Below are positions 22,546 to 32,513 of a DNA stretch of 64,000 nucleotides, piece by piece. The DNA is from Panonychus citri (Eukaryota; Arthropoda; Arachnida; Trombidiformes; Tetranychidae). The stretch is from positions 868,001-932,000 of the forward strand of contig NW_026515454.1 of assembly GCF_014898815.1 (NCBI RefSeq), in the 5' to 3' direction. A model generated the notes under the pieces. It saw only the letters and a program-made list of their open reading frames with translations, was not told the origin of the DNA and did no database searches. Within the stretch, counting starts at the first letter, position 1, and each line of letters opens with the position of its first letter. The translations under genes and the position numbers were made by a program.

Positions 22546-22842
22546 ATGGATCGTCTTTCTCTCGCTCTTGAATTAGTATGTGATTCAGTCAATGTGGAAA
22601 ATAAGACTCTGAGACAAAAATTACATCGAACAAAAAGCTTGAATAAGCGTCTCAAAAAATCCAACAAACGATTGAGGGACGAAGTTAGGATTCTGAGTTC
22701 TCATTGCGATCCATTTTGTCCAAACCTTGATAATCTAGAGCTGACACTTAGTATTGTGTTATCTTTACAAGAAGAAGTCCGGGTATCAATTGCTTACATT
22801 CATTTTTTAGAAAAACAACTCAAAATTTTGATTTCCAATTAG
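22546..22842 (+). CDS. Small basic coiled-coil protein of element 1
   Basis: 98 residues beginning MDRLSLALELVCDS. Residues ~18-50 form a highly charged heptad-like helix (LRQKLHRTKSLNKRLKKSN) that could be a basic leucine-zipper-like DNA-binding or dimerisation segment; a second amphipathic helix follows. It precedes the TBP-like gene by 20 bp. No family recognised. Confidence 0.5.
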   Translation: MDRLSLALELVCDSVNVENKTLRQKLHRTKSLNKRLKKSNKRLRDEVRILSSHCDPFCPNLDNLELTLSIVLSLQEEVRVSIAYIHFLEKQLKILISN

Positions 22843-22861
22843 TGCTTCAATCTTGCCAACC

Positions 22862-23395
22862 ATGATGACCGAGATAAAAAATCCAATGATAAGTAATATT
22901 GTCATGAAGTTTCAACTTCGTTCGTTTCCTTTCGCTTTGACTGACTTAGTGAAATTTTTCCCAACGATAAACTACCAACCAAAAAGATTCAATGGTGCTA
23001 TTCTCAAATTACCTAAGCCCTGTCTGTTAATCTTCAGAAATGGAAAGGTTAATGTTGTTGGAGCTAAGTCTATTAATGACGCCTATCTGGCTATGGAAAA
23101 ATTCTGCGTGTCGCTTCGTCTTCCGTGTGATTACACATATAAAGAGGTTGTCAACGTCGTGGCAACAGGTAATCTCAACAAAAGAATTAATCTTCTTAAA
23201 CTCTGCGTTGCTTGTAGCGAATCATTTACTTATTACCCTGAATTATATCCTGCAGCTTATTTGACAGAGGGTAGCAAAAAGTGTCTCATTTTCCATACAG
23301 GTAAATTTATAATAACCGGATGTAAATCATACAAGGAGACTTTACAAATTTTCGATCAGTTGAAATTAATTCTTTTATTTTCTGGATTCATTTAG
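22862..23395 (+). CDS. TATA-binding-protein-like protein of element 1
   Basis: 177 residues, the length of the TBP core with no N-terminal extension. Two direct repeats match the TBP saddle: repeat 1 YQPKRFNGAILKL then LIFRNGKVNVVGAKS; repeat 2 YYPELYPAAY then CLIFHTGKFIITGCKS. The four positions that insert Phe into the TATA minor groove in cellular TBP are aromatic here (F, F, Y, F). Expected role: recognising TATA promoters for host Pol II on element genes. I start at ATG 22862, the frame being open a few codons earlier without ATG. Highly divergent from cellular TBP, so a captured or virus-type factor rather than a recent host copy. A second such gene sits in element 2 (47847). Confidence 0.8.
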   Translation: MMTEIKNPMISNIVMKFQLRSFPFALTDLVKFFPTINYQPKRFNGAILKLPKPCLLIFRNGKVNVVGAKSINDAYLAMEKFCVSLRLPCDYTYKEVVNVVATGNLNKRINLLKLCVACSESFTYYPELYPAAYLTEGSKKCLIFHTGKFIITGCKSYKETLQIFDQLKLILLFSGFI

Positions 23396-24600
23396 TGGTA
23401 TGAACATAAATATATTGTATTTTTTATCCGTATTGTCTTTTTTATTCATTCTTATGATACTTAGATATGTATACGTTAATGGCCATGAAATAAATCTACT
23501 GATTGCATAAAAATTAAATTAAAACGTTTTCTATTTATTTCGGATATTAAACATTATTGAAAGCGCGTTCTAAAATTTTTTCCACTTAGTTTATCTTTTT
23601 TCCGTTAGGTGGTATAGTTTTCGAGAAAAAAACTTTGGTAGAGGGCGGAAAATTTTCGCTCAAAGTCCATCTCCCTATCTTCACGGTCATAAAGTTTATG
23701 GCCTGAAGAGTTGGTGACGGTTGACACAATAGGTTTAAGTTCACTTAAACTTATTGTTTCAACCATCACCAACTCTTTCGAACCATAGATTTTATCACCG
23801 CCACCACCACCACCCCAATGTCTGACAACATCTCCATCCTCATCACCTACTGGGGTGATAAATTTATCACCACCGGTGCTTCAGCCACCACCAGCATCCC
23901 CATCACCATCACTTCCACCAACAACAGCAACATCATCGGCATTTCCTTCGCCACCAGCAACTCCATTACCTCAGCCACCAACACCCGTGATCCCATCACC
24001 ACCACCAGCGATCCCATCGCCACCACCAGTCCCATCACCACCACCAGTGATCCCATCGTCACCACCAGTCCATCGCCACATCCCATCACCACCAGCGATC
24101 CCATCGCCACCACCACCACCAGCGATCTCATCACCAGTGATCCATAACCAGCGATCTCATCGCCACCACCACCAGCGATCCCATCGCCACCACCAGTGAT
24201 CCCATCACCACCACCAGTGATCCCATCGTCACCACCAGTCCATCGCCACCACCAGTGATCCCATCACCACCACCAGTGATCCCATCGCCACCACCACCAC
24301 CAGCGATCTCATCGCCACCACCACCACCAGCGATCTCATCGCCACCAGTGATCCCATCACCACCAGCGATCTCATCGCCACCACCACCAGAGATCTCATC
24401 GCCACCACCGCCACCAGTGAGTCCATCGCCATTACCACCACCAGCGATCTCATCGCCACCACCAGTGATCCCATCACCACCACCAGCGATCTTATCGCCA
24501 CCACCAGCGATCCCATCGCCACCACCAACACCAGCGATCTCATCGCCATTACCACCACCACCAGCGATCCCATTTTTTGCCTTATCGACCTCGAAGAGGA
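23396..24600. repeat. Element 1 right-end region: large palindrome and Pro-encoding tandem repeat
   Basis: 23705-23740 and 23743-23779 form a near-perfect inverted repeat with arms of about 36 bp and a 2-nt loop (GAAGAGTTGGTGACGG against CCATCACCAACTCTTTC). From about 23795 to 24570 the sequence is an array of CCACCACCAGCGATCCCATCG-like units, open in several frames on both strands; the plus strand reads as (I/V)PSPPP or ISSPPPP. It could encode a Pro-rich protein, but no clear start exists and the composition alone keeps frames open. The first 300 bp hold nothing recognisable. Confidence 0.65.
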
Positions 24601-24964
24601 CGATCTTATGTTACCTCTCTCCATTCCAGATCCAGAATTCACTGTTGAATTCGATTCAGATGATGAATTTGAATCGAATTCAACAGTGTCCAGTTCTGAC
24701 CATGAGTTCACCTTCATACTCGTGGTCAGAATCGGACGGAGAAGGAGAGAGAAACATTTTATCTCCTCGAAGAGGAAAAGAAATGATGGTGATAATGATT
24801 ATGATGTTGGTTATGATGATGATGATGAAGATGAAACTTTTAATTAAAAAATATGGTTTGATGATGATGATGTTGATGATGATGACGATTTTTGGCTCAT
24901 CAAATAAATGAATTTTATAAAACTTTAGTTTTTAATAATTATTTAATTCGGGGTAGCATAACGT
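24601..24964. other. Subterminal region of element 1 with a 19-bp palindrome
   Basis: 24640-24658 and 24670-24688 are perfect 19-bp inverted repeats (CACTGTTGAATTCGATTCA and its complement) around an 11-nt spacer. An acidic frame (EFDSDDEFESNSTVSSSD) followed by a basic run (GRRRREKHF) crosses it, 24608-24847, perhaps the end of a Pro-rich or acidic protein. The ATG/GAT microsatellite near 24780-24890 is low complexity. 24953-24965 also pairs with 24979-24991 inside the right repeat, giving a 13-bp stem. Confidence 0.5.
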
Positions 24965-25003
24965 GACTCCTCCTCTTTCACGTTATGCTACATACCTACT
25001 ACT
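24965..25003 (-). repeat. Right terminal inverted repeat of element 1
   Basis: Exact reverse complement of 11139-11177. Extra sequence at 24953-24965 repeats part of it in inverted orientation, creating a subterminal hairpin (arms GTAGCATAACGTG / CACGTTATGCTAC) that the left end lacks. Confidence 0.95.
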
Positions 25004-25718
25004 GACATCTTTTACCACCAAATATTCAATCTCATTTCGAAGTCCAGCTATCGAAAATTGGGTTGATCTAAAAAGCCAATCGATCTTCGAATGTGGCTCA
25101 GTTCGAAATCTTTATTGTTATCGGTACGCCAATCGAACTAAACAATCTTTCAATGCTCTTTATCCTATTGGAAATGGTTCGGTGACCGGTTACATTAAAC
25201 CTCGAATAGACAGAGAACGAATTATCTTATTCGAAAGTAATGCTTATACTCGACGAATCATCCACATCTATTGTAACGCAATGATCAATGTTCAACGCGA
25301 TTATAATTTCCATGTACAAACAAGTACGAACTCTTATTATGACACATTTTTCGCGATCATTTACAATTCGAGGATGAAAAGTGATCGAAAAAATTGGTTA
25401 AAACGTACCTTGTATTCTTGCTTCGAGTACGGATTTTGTCCTGATGCCTATGATCGGGCATTGAGAATATTTTTCGAAAAAGGTAAACAACCAGTTGATG
25501 GTTCGAATGCAAATGCTCAATGTGACGATTACGTTCAATCAACCGGTGGACCAGATAAATCGTATCGATCAATATCCTTGCTCAATATGATAGAAGCATT
25601 TAATTATTATTTATCTCTAATTGGATTAACTTGTACTCTTCTCATGATCGAACTCGCCATCGAATCTTTTTGTCCTTTCCCTCGGAAAAGTTGTAACCAT
25701 ATAATTCAATTGTTGTAA
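25004..25718 (+). pseudogene. Ionotropic-receptor-like gene 1, 3' fragment
   Basis: Starts at the second GACATC copy and continues the interrupted gene in register: TSFTTKYSISFRSPAIENWVDL corresponds to the end of the M3-like segment and the start of the second ligand-binding lobe. A Cys-containing extracellular domain of about 170 residues follows, then a C-terminal transmembrane helix (YYLSLIGLTCTLLMIELAIE). Intact as a reading frame, but separated from its 5' half by 13.9 kb of Polinton. It aligns along its length with the paralogue downstream but is clearly more divergent than the 5' fragment. Confidence 0.8.
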
Positions 25719-26296
25719 GCCAATAAAGAAACAATTTATTCATGATACTAGTAATTGGCAAGTTCTGTCTCCATATAATATGCAAATTAATCAACCAATA
25801 TTGTTCAATTATCGCAACTGTTTCAAGTTCAATCAATCTGATTTCTCAATGGAAACTTTTGTTTTCCGAACAGACAAAATTTTACTATTCTTGTCTCATT
25901 GTCACAATTAAATGAGCCATTGATTGAACATCATTAACAACAGAGAATAATGAATTTTCTGATGAAATGGTAATTTCTTTACGACAATTTAAAACAGTTC
26001 TTATTTAAATTCATCGAGATAAATTATCTTTGAATATTGAACAACTTTGCCAATTGTTATATTGATGTAAAGTCGCAATGATTAGTACGTGCTTTTTACA
26101 AATTAGATTGTTAAAGATTCTCATCCATTGATTAGTGATAAAAATTAACGACAATCAAGAGTCCGGAAAACAAGAATAATAATTGTTATTGCTTCTTTGG
26201 CCATCACTGGTTCGAGCAGTTGTAATGATAGTTGACTACTGAAAGTACCGTTATTTCAGCTTACCTGTCGGGTTTTGATCTTTTGTGATAAGTCAA
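25719..26296. other. Spacer between receptor-like paralogues
   Basis: AT-rich. No open frame of interest. A possible acceptor (TTACGTTACAG at about 26311-26321) just inside the next gene hints that gene 2 may have an upstream exon in or beyond this spacer. Confidence 0.4.
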
Positions 26297-27577
26297 ATGA
26301 ATTTGACTCACCTTACGTTACAGGTTTTGTCGATATCGAAACATAAATTGTACCAAACTTATGCAAATCAAATTTTGGGTAATATTCAGATAGATTGGAA
26401 ACTAATACTTCCATGTCAAAGTGATTTATGTCCAGCGATTGTCGAGCCTCTTAGATCGTCTCTTGGTGATATTCAATTTCCACCTGAATCTTTACATAAT
26501 ATTGACTCGATTCCTGAGAATATTTCTCTCAGTCCAGTTTTGTTCAGTTCTGGTTGTGTTTTCATGAACTTTTATTCCAATTCGACGACTAAAACAATCA
26601 CGAAAGGGATTCTAACACCGTTCGAGATTATCGATCGACATGTTTACCTGCTGATCTGTTTTTTAGTATTAGTTGGATACTCGATTCATTACGCAAGAAA
26701 CAGTATTAAGTGTAATCGACGAGAAAAAAATGAATATGAACAAAGAAAATTGAAATTCATTCGATTGTGCAAAAAGTTGTTCGATAGTCGTTGTGGCCTT
26801 TTACTTGTACTTTTGTGTTCATTTTCCGTTCATTATGTGTTACATTTACTTGCGACATCTTTTACCACCAAATATTCAATCTCATTTAGAGAGCCACCGA
26901 TCGAAAAATGGTCTGATCTTAAAGTCGAGGGATCGACCTTCGAGTGTGGATCAGATAAAAATCAATATTGCTATCATTTCGCTGACAGAGCCCTAAGAGA
27001 TTCTAACCCACTCTACCCGATAGTTCGAGGTTCGATAACTGGTTACATTAAACCTCGAATAGACAGAGAACGAATTATCCTATTCGAAAGTAATGCTTTC
27101 ACTCGACGAATTATTCACATCTATTGTAACGCAATGATCAATGTTCGACGCGATCATAATTTCTATGTCCAAACAAGTACGAACTCTTATTATGACACAT
27201 TTTTCACGATCATTTACAATTCGAGAATGAAAAGTGATCGAAAAAATTGGTTAAAACGTACCTTGTATTCTTGCTTCGAGTACGGATTTTGTCCTGATGC
27301 CTATGATCGGACATTGAGAATATTTTTCGAAAAAGGTAAACAACCAATTGAAGGTTCGAACTCGAATGCTCAATGTGACGATTATGTTCAATCAAACGAT
27401 GGACCAGATAAATTGTATCGACCAATTTCCTTAATCAATATAACAGAAGCACTTCACTTATATTTCTATCTAATTGGATTCTCATGTTCAATATTAGTAA
27501 TTGAACTTTTATTCCATAAGAAAACATCACAATCATTTGAACTTCAATCAGTCAAACAATTAAATCTAATCGTTTGA
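26297..27577 (+). CDS. Ionotropic-receptor-like membrane protein, gene 2 (uninterrupted)
   Basis: 426 residues. Layout: short extracellular part; transmembrane helix 1 after TPFEIIDRHVYL (~111-130); a basic cytosolic stretch of about 33 residues; helix GLLLVLLCSFSVHYVLHLLA (~170-190); then TTKYSISFREPPIEKWSDL, matching the M3 to lobe-2 junction of ionotropic glutamate receptors (PPI...DL); an extracellular domain with paired Cys; and a last helix FYLIGFSCSILVIELLF after SLINITEAL, as in receptor M4. The usual pore loop between helix 1 and M3 is not visible, so channel activity is doubtful. Family assignment is by topology and short motifs. The N terminus may be incomplete: the first ATG is used, and a splice acceptor may lie just after it. 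Holds the empty insertion site at 26854-26859. Confidence 0.65.
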   Translation: MNLTHLTLQVLSISKHKLYQTYANQILGNIQIDWKLILPCQSDLCPAIVEPLRSSLGDIQFPPESLHNIDSIPENISLSPVLFSSGCVFMNFYSNSTTKTITKGILTPFEIIDRHVYLLICFLVLVGYSIHYARNSIKCNRREKNEYEQRKLKFIRLCKKLFDSRCGLLLVLLCSFSVHYVLHLLATSFTTKYSISFREPPIEKWSDLKVEGSTFECGSDKNQYCYHFADRALRDSNPLYPIVRGSITGYIKPRIDRERIILFESNAFTRRIIHIYCNAMINVRRDHNFYVQTSTNSYYDTFFTIIYNSRMKSDRKNWLKRTLYSCFEYGFCPDAYDRTLRIFFEKGKQPIEGSNSNAQCDDYVQSNDGPDKLYRPISLINITEALHLYFYLIGFSCSILVIELLFHKKTSQSFELQSVKQLNLIV

Positions 27578-28829
27578 AAAGTTACACAACAATTAAGCTT
27601 CTCCAACAAACCATTTAATATAATTATTACACAAAAACTTATGTACACCTTTTCAGTTACAAACATAATTACAACCAAATAACAAGCACATATCATTTTC
27701 CAATCAACTCAAATTGTAATTAAATCACAAGAAAATTAAAAAGCTCAACAATTAACAAATTTTCTCGGTTAATTTGCCTTACACTCACAAAGAAACATAA
27801 TCCAAATTGTATTTATCTCCGGTCAATAAACACTAACAGGTAACTATCACATTAGAAAATAGAAGTTAATAAAATAAGTCGTAAAATTTGTTAATTACTT
27901 TTGTAACTAATTAACGAGAAAAAAATTCGTAGAAAATAAAATCAATTTGGTTTTCTTTTATTCGTCCGCTAGATGGCGACACTGAATTCGAAAAATTTGC
28001 TTTACCTTTGCTGCTCTTCAAGGTAAATGATTCATTTGTTGATGGTTAGAGTTGGTTAAGGGTTTAACTGATTCTTTGTTGATTAGTTAATCATCAAGTG
28101 TTTTCCACCACAATTATTGGTTGAATTTGTTTTTTTTTTTTTTCTTTTCTCTTTTTACCTTTTGTATTGGAGAATTGTAGAGAAAATGTTCCAATCTGAA
28201 TCGCAATGGAATGATTAGCTTTTGATTGTGCCTTCTTATTGTTTCTTATCTGGTGTTTTCCATCTTGATTGTTTGTTTGATTTGTCTTTTGCTCGACAAC
28301 AGTTGAATGAAATGTTATCGTTCAATTGTATTGGTTTTTATTACCTTTATGAGATTCCCAATGTTCAACAAATTATCATCAGCTTATCATTAGTTGTAAC
28401 TAATTGTTAATTGGTTACAATGTTACTTCTCTTTTTGTCTGGTTTATCTGGATTATCTGGTTTCATAGAAAATTTTAGTCTCCATCTTGATGAAACCTTT
28501 TGAAGGTGAGTTTTATTTACTCTCTTTATATTTATCTCTACATATTCCCTCTTTTTATGTGTATCTCTCTCTCTCTCTCTCTTTCTCTCTCGTTCTTGTT
28601 TTATTATATCTTCATCTTCATCTTCATCTTCTTCATCTTTTTCTTCTTCTTTTTCTTCACTTTTTTCTTCCTCTCTTTATTTCAACTTGATTGTTCATTT
28701 TTTTTTTCTTCTTATGATTCAGATTGTGCTCTATTCTACCATCTTATTCATTGAAAAATTTTAGCTATATTTTATTTATTAAAATATTCTCTTTTATGTG
28801 CCTGGTTTATTCTAGTCTGATGGTTAATT
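27578..28829. other. Intergenic region upstream of DXO-like gene B
   Basis: Contains AGATGGCGAC at 27971-27980, a poly-T tract near 28130, a CT run near 28566-28590 and (CTTCAT)n near 28610-28640. Open frames are low-complexity Phe/Leu/Ser. Likely the promoter and 5' UTR, possibly with an intron, of gene B. Confidence 0.5.
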
Positions 28830-30410
28830 ATGTCCGAAATTAAAACCGATTCGACAACATCTCTTCTGATCCCAGTTACAACTGAAGATTTTTCGAAAAT
28901 TTCATCATCCAGTAATACTCCTGACGATCAAGGCCTCGATCTAACTGAACCTGATAATCTCAGTTCAATACCTTCATCTTCTGATGATTCACCTTTAATT
29001 TCATCAGCATCATCATCTGATTGCTTGCCGTCATCATCTATTTCTTTAGACAGTTTATCTTCCAATTCTGATGAGAAAGATGATGAAGTCAAAGAAGAAT
29101 TCGTTTGTCTATCAATTGAATTGCCTGAAAAAAACACACAACCCGATGAAGACACCCCTGAATCATTGCCAGCTCAACAACAACAACCACAACAACCACA
29201 ACAACCACCACAATCATCATCGCCACCTCCACCAGCAACACCCCAAGAACCAAAACCTATTACACCAATACCTACACCGAAGGTCAAATCGGTTAACGAA
29301 ATGCCGATTGATTACTCGAAATTAGATAAAACCTTCTCTGTGGATTTTGATAATTGGGAAAATCCTAAAAGAAAAGGTTTTTTTTCGTGTTTTATCAAAC
29401 CCGATGGGAAACTAAAATACATGCAAGGACTTCAATCTTTACGCTATCTGAAACTTCCGGCTGATTATATTGTATCTATCAATCTACGAGATGGATACAC
29501 GAAAGATATTAAACTGGTTCATCCAAACAATGACCCAGAAAACTTATTACGATTTATTCTAGATAACAAGTATGATCTAAGTAAAGATAACGACGGCGAT
29601 GAAGAAGATGATGAAGATGATGAAGATGAAAATGGTTCAAAGGAAAACAGGCCAATAGCAGATATAATAAGTACTTCTGAAACCTTGACCTTAATCATGT
29701 CAACACCATTTTCCAAACAAAAAGCTTGGACATTGATTGGAGTCAATGTTGGCGGTTCTCTGATTCTCAAGGAAAAAGAGACCTCAAAATCGACTAAAAG
29801 TGTTTACGAAGATCGCAAATTTCTTGAAGCAATGGCACGACGCAACGATGGTTCGAAAATTCATCCCGAAGGATATGATTGGTTCTACACTGTATCCCGA
29901 GGGAAAATTGGAAACCATAGGCTTCTATATTCGTCAAGGATAAGTGGAGCAATTAACAAGGAACAAGTTGATCATCCAATAGATTCGATGAAATTTGTCT
30001 CAACCCAATTACGATCCGTTGAGTGGAATCAATCATCAAAATCACGAACCATTTTCTGGCGTAATTCAGGATTGAATTTATATTGTTCAACTTTACTCGA
30101 TAAAATTGATTGTATAATTTACGGTGAAAAGGAACCAGGTAACTGGATTAAAGAGGTAAAGGTAATGGGACATCACGAAATCGCCAAAAAACATCACAAT
30201 TGGTCACCCAAAACTTGTATTGATTTTATGGATAACTTTTTGAACTTTATTCGAGAAGCATCAGAATCATCCCAAGAATCTGTTCCGTTTGAGGTCACTT
30301 TTGTCCCACCCAAAAGTAACATTGGAAAGGTCATGATAAAAACACTCGAAGAACCTTTCGAAAAGTATTTCCCGTCCTGGTATTTGCTTGACGAATCGCC
30401 TGAAGATTAA
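28830..30410 (+). CDS. DXO/Rai1-like protein, gene B, with long acidic N terminus
   Basis: 526 residues. The first ~110 are Ser/Asp/Glu-rich, then a Gln/Pro-rich stretch (~111-150), then a DXO-like body: RKGFFSCF near 180, LRYLKLP near 209, a local Asp/Glu run near 256-270, STPFSKQKAWTLIGVNVGG near 290, DWFYTVSRGKIGNHRLLYSS near 352, WSPKTCIDFMDNF near 456 and FPSWYLLDE at the end. The ExD motif reads RISG (both acids lost) and ExK reads QLR, and the usual Trp-Trp of the helix before the CGE-like motif is missing, so this is the most clearly dead member. The disordered acidic head is unique in the cluster and may be a new interaction tail. Single exon, complete. Confidence 0.85.
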   Translation: MSEIKTDSTTSLLIPVTTEDFSKISSSSNTPDDQGLDLTEPDNLSSIPSSSDDSPLISSASSSDCLPSSSISLDSLSSNSDEKDDEVKEEFVCLSIELPEKNTQPDEDTPESLPAQQQQPQQPQQPPQSSSPPPPATPQEPKPITPIPTPKVKSVNEMPIDYSKLDKTFSVDFDNWENPKRKGFFSCFIKPDGKLKYMQGLQSLRYLKLPADYIVSINLRDGYTKDIKLVHPNNDPENLLRFILDNKYDLSKDNDGDEEDDEDDEDENGSKENRPIADIISTSETLTLIMSTPFSKQKAWTLIGVNVGGSLILKEKETSKSTKSVYEDRKFLEAMARRNDGSKIHPEGYDWFYTVSRGKIGNHRLLYSSRISGAINKEQVDHPIDSMKFVSTQLRSVEWNQSSKSRTIFWRNSGLNLYCSTLLDKIDCIIYGEKEPGNWIKEVKVMGHHEIAKKHHNWSPKTCIDFMDNFLNFIREASESSQESVPFEVTFVPPKSNIGKVMIKTLEEPFEKYFPSWYLLDESPED

Positions 30411-32513
30411 AATTGACAGTTAATTGTTGATATCCTCTTCATTTAATCAACTCAACTGTCAATTTAGCCTTTTAATTTTACACCAATTGCTTTTTACTGT
30501 CTCATGGTTCTCATTCATGTATATGCAAACAATTGTACAGTTTACCAAATAATTTTACATAATTAACTAATTGTAATTGTCTCATTTACTAATTGTTATC
30601 GTAATATTTACAATAACAACCATGGTATGTATACATTGAACAATTGTTGCTCAACTTATAAAGATTGACAATTAAGTCATTCAACTTAATTCATCTTCAT
30701 TGATTAACTTTTATTTAATCACCTTTAATGTCTATTGGAATCACCATTTGATTAATTGTTTCACTTTCGCCATTCAATTGAGTGTTGATTAAATTTATCA
30801 TCACGTTAGTTGAACAATTTAACGTAATTCTTTCAATAGTTAACCATTGAGCATAATTCATTGGATTAGATTAGATTATGATTACAATTCATCGTCGTCA
30901 TCAACAAATTTTCTGCTAATTACTATCCTCTTTGATTGTCACTTCCTGATTAGGTTTTTATTTATCGAATCTCTTGATTGGATTTAATTTAAATCGCTTC
31001 TTTTGATTTCTATTATGGATAATCTGTTAGACTATTATCATCTTTGGATTATCTTTCTATTAATTAACTGTTAATCTTTTGATTTTCATCATTACGAAAA
31101 CGATATTCTCGATTTGGACATTCGTTTAGACCGAATCAGTCCAACTTTTAGAACGGGATTTTGATCTTCATCGAGTTTATAATTTTCGAACTTGTTTTCA
31201 TGAGAATTTAATTTCAGAGAATTACGATTTTGGACCAATATTGAAGTTTCGAAGTTTGTTTCAATCAAATCATTGGATTCATCGATTAACAATTAAACAA
31301 TTTGATCTTTAATTGTATCGGTCAGTTTGTCCATCGACTAAGAGACTTGATTGATAAAGTTGATTGTTGATTAGTAACTTTGATTACAAGTTGACTAGAT
31401 TATGATCAGTCGGTTGATCAGTTTGAAACTGATCATATTGCGAGCAATTTACTGATTAGAATGACTAATTAAATTGAAACTCGATAATCACAATCTGATT
31501 TCAATGAAATCATTCATGTCTCATTTTATTGATTAACTGGATTAAAATTGTGACTGGTTAAGTATTTTGAACCATCAATTGAATGAAAACAATTACAACA
31601 ATTAACATCTTAACCAATTGATAACTTTAACATCAATCAAATAATGTAATCGAAACAATTAATAAACAATTAAGATTAACATTTCTTTCATTTGAAAACA
31701 TTGTACTTTTTGTTTCAACAATCAATTGATTTAGTTATCTTTAATTAAACTAATCAATGATCCTGTTTATGATTAGCTATTTACTTTAATCATTAAAATT
31801 AACTTTAATCACAACAACAATTAATATCACCACTTTAACATGTGATTTAAATTGTAACATTGATTGTAAACAAAACAAAAAAGTTCAAATTAAAGTTTAA
31901 TTTTTAAATTTATTAAAAAACAATCAAGAAAAATTGATTAAAATTATAATTATAATTACAATTATTAATTGTAAAATTTGCTTTTTCAATCAATGAATTA
32001 ACTAATTAAACACAGACACAATCAGTTAACTGGTAATATTAAACCAATAGCAATTAACTGTTGCTTATTAGTTTAGTTGCTAAGCAATTTGATTATATTT
32101 TCAAACTAATTAAATTTGATTTGTTAATTATTTTCAAGAGCACTTATTATATTGATTGTATGTCCAAAGTGATAATCCTTACTGGTGATTTTCAAGCGAT
32201 TTAAGGTTAATTGTTGTTAGAAATTAAATTAACCATCTTCGTCTTATTCAAGATCAACTCTTTGTTTTCCCTTTTAATTGTAAACAATTAAGTATCGATA
32301 TCAAATATATCGTATCCAGATTCGTAATGTTGTTTACTTTTGAATATCAGATGAGACAATTTATCAAAAACACTTTCATCATTTAGTTCATTTTTTGTTG
32401 TTGCTCTTGTTAGTTGTTTAATTGTTGTGGTCTACAGTTAATTATCATCAAGATTTGGGCTTTAAATTGTTTTGATTTAGTGAATTTTTTTTACTGTTTA
32501 TGTTGTTGTGATC
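30411..32513. other. Intergenic region between DXO-like genes B and C
   Basis: About 2.1 kb of strongly AT-rich sequence full of short variants of CAATTAACAATTG-type motifs. No open frame resembles the flanking genes, so no extra degenerate DXO copy is recognisable here. Confidence 0.5.

Larger units (their letters stand above)
11139..25003 (+). mobile_element. Polinton/Maverick element 1 (13.9 kb)
   Basis: Bounded by 39-bp perfect terminal inverted repeats starting AGTAGTAGGT and flanked by 6-bp duplications GACATC. Gene order, all plus strand: family-B DNA polymerase, NADAR-like protein, packaging ATPase, small basic GG protein, unknown late protein, chromodomain integrase, capsid-associated protein, pVI-like protein, F54H12.2-like capsid protein, adenain-like protease, two unknowns, TBP-like protein and a Pro-rich repeat. 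This is the Polinton replication-integration-capsid set. Polymerase, NADAR, basic GG, capsid-associated and protease genes carry frameshifts; ATPase, integrase, capsid and TBP-like genes are open. It is probably a decaying but fairly young copy. It interrupts receptor-like gene 1. Confidence 0.95.

Noticed and set aside
24229..24717. Minus-strand Val/Met/Ser-rich open frame
   Set aside because: It is the antisense of the CCACCA minisatellite; composition alone keeps it open.
11139..25003. Free adintovirus or other virus contig rather than an integrated element
   Set aside because: Host gene halves flank both ends with a 6-bp duplication and a paralogous empty site, so it is integrated; several core genes are also inactivated.
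30411..32513. Hidden RNA gene or additional DXO-like copy
   Set aside because: No tRNA-like fold, no family motifs in any frame; only AT-rich repetitive words.
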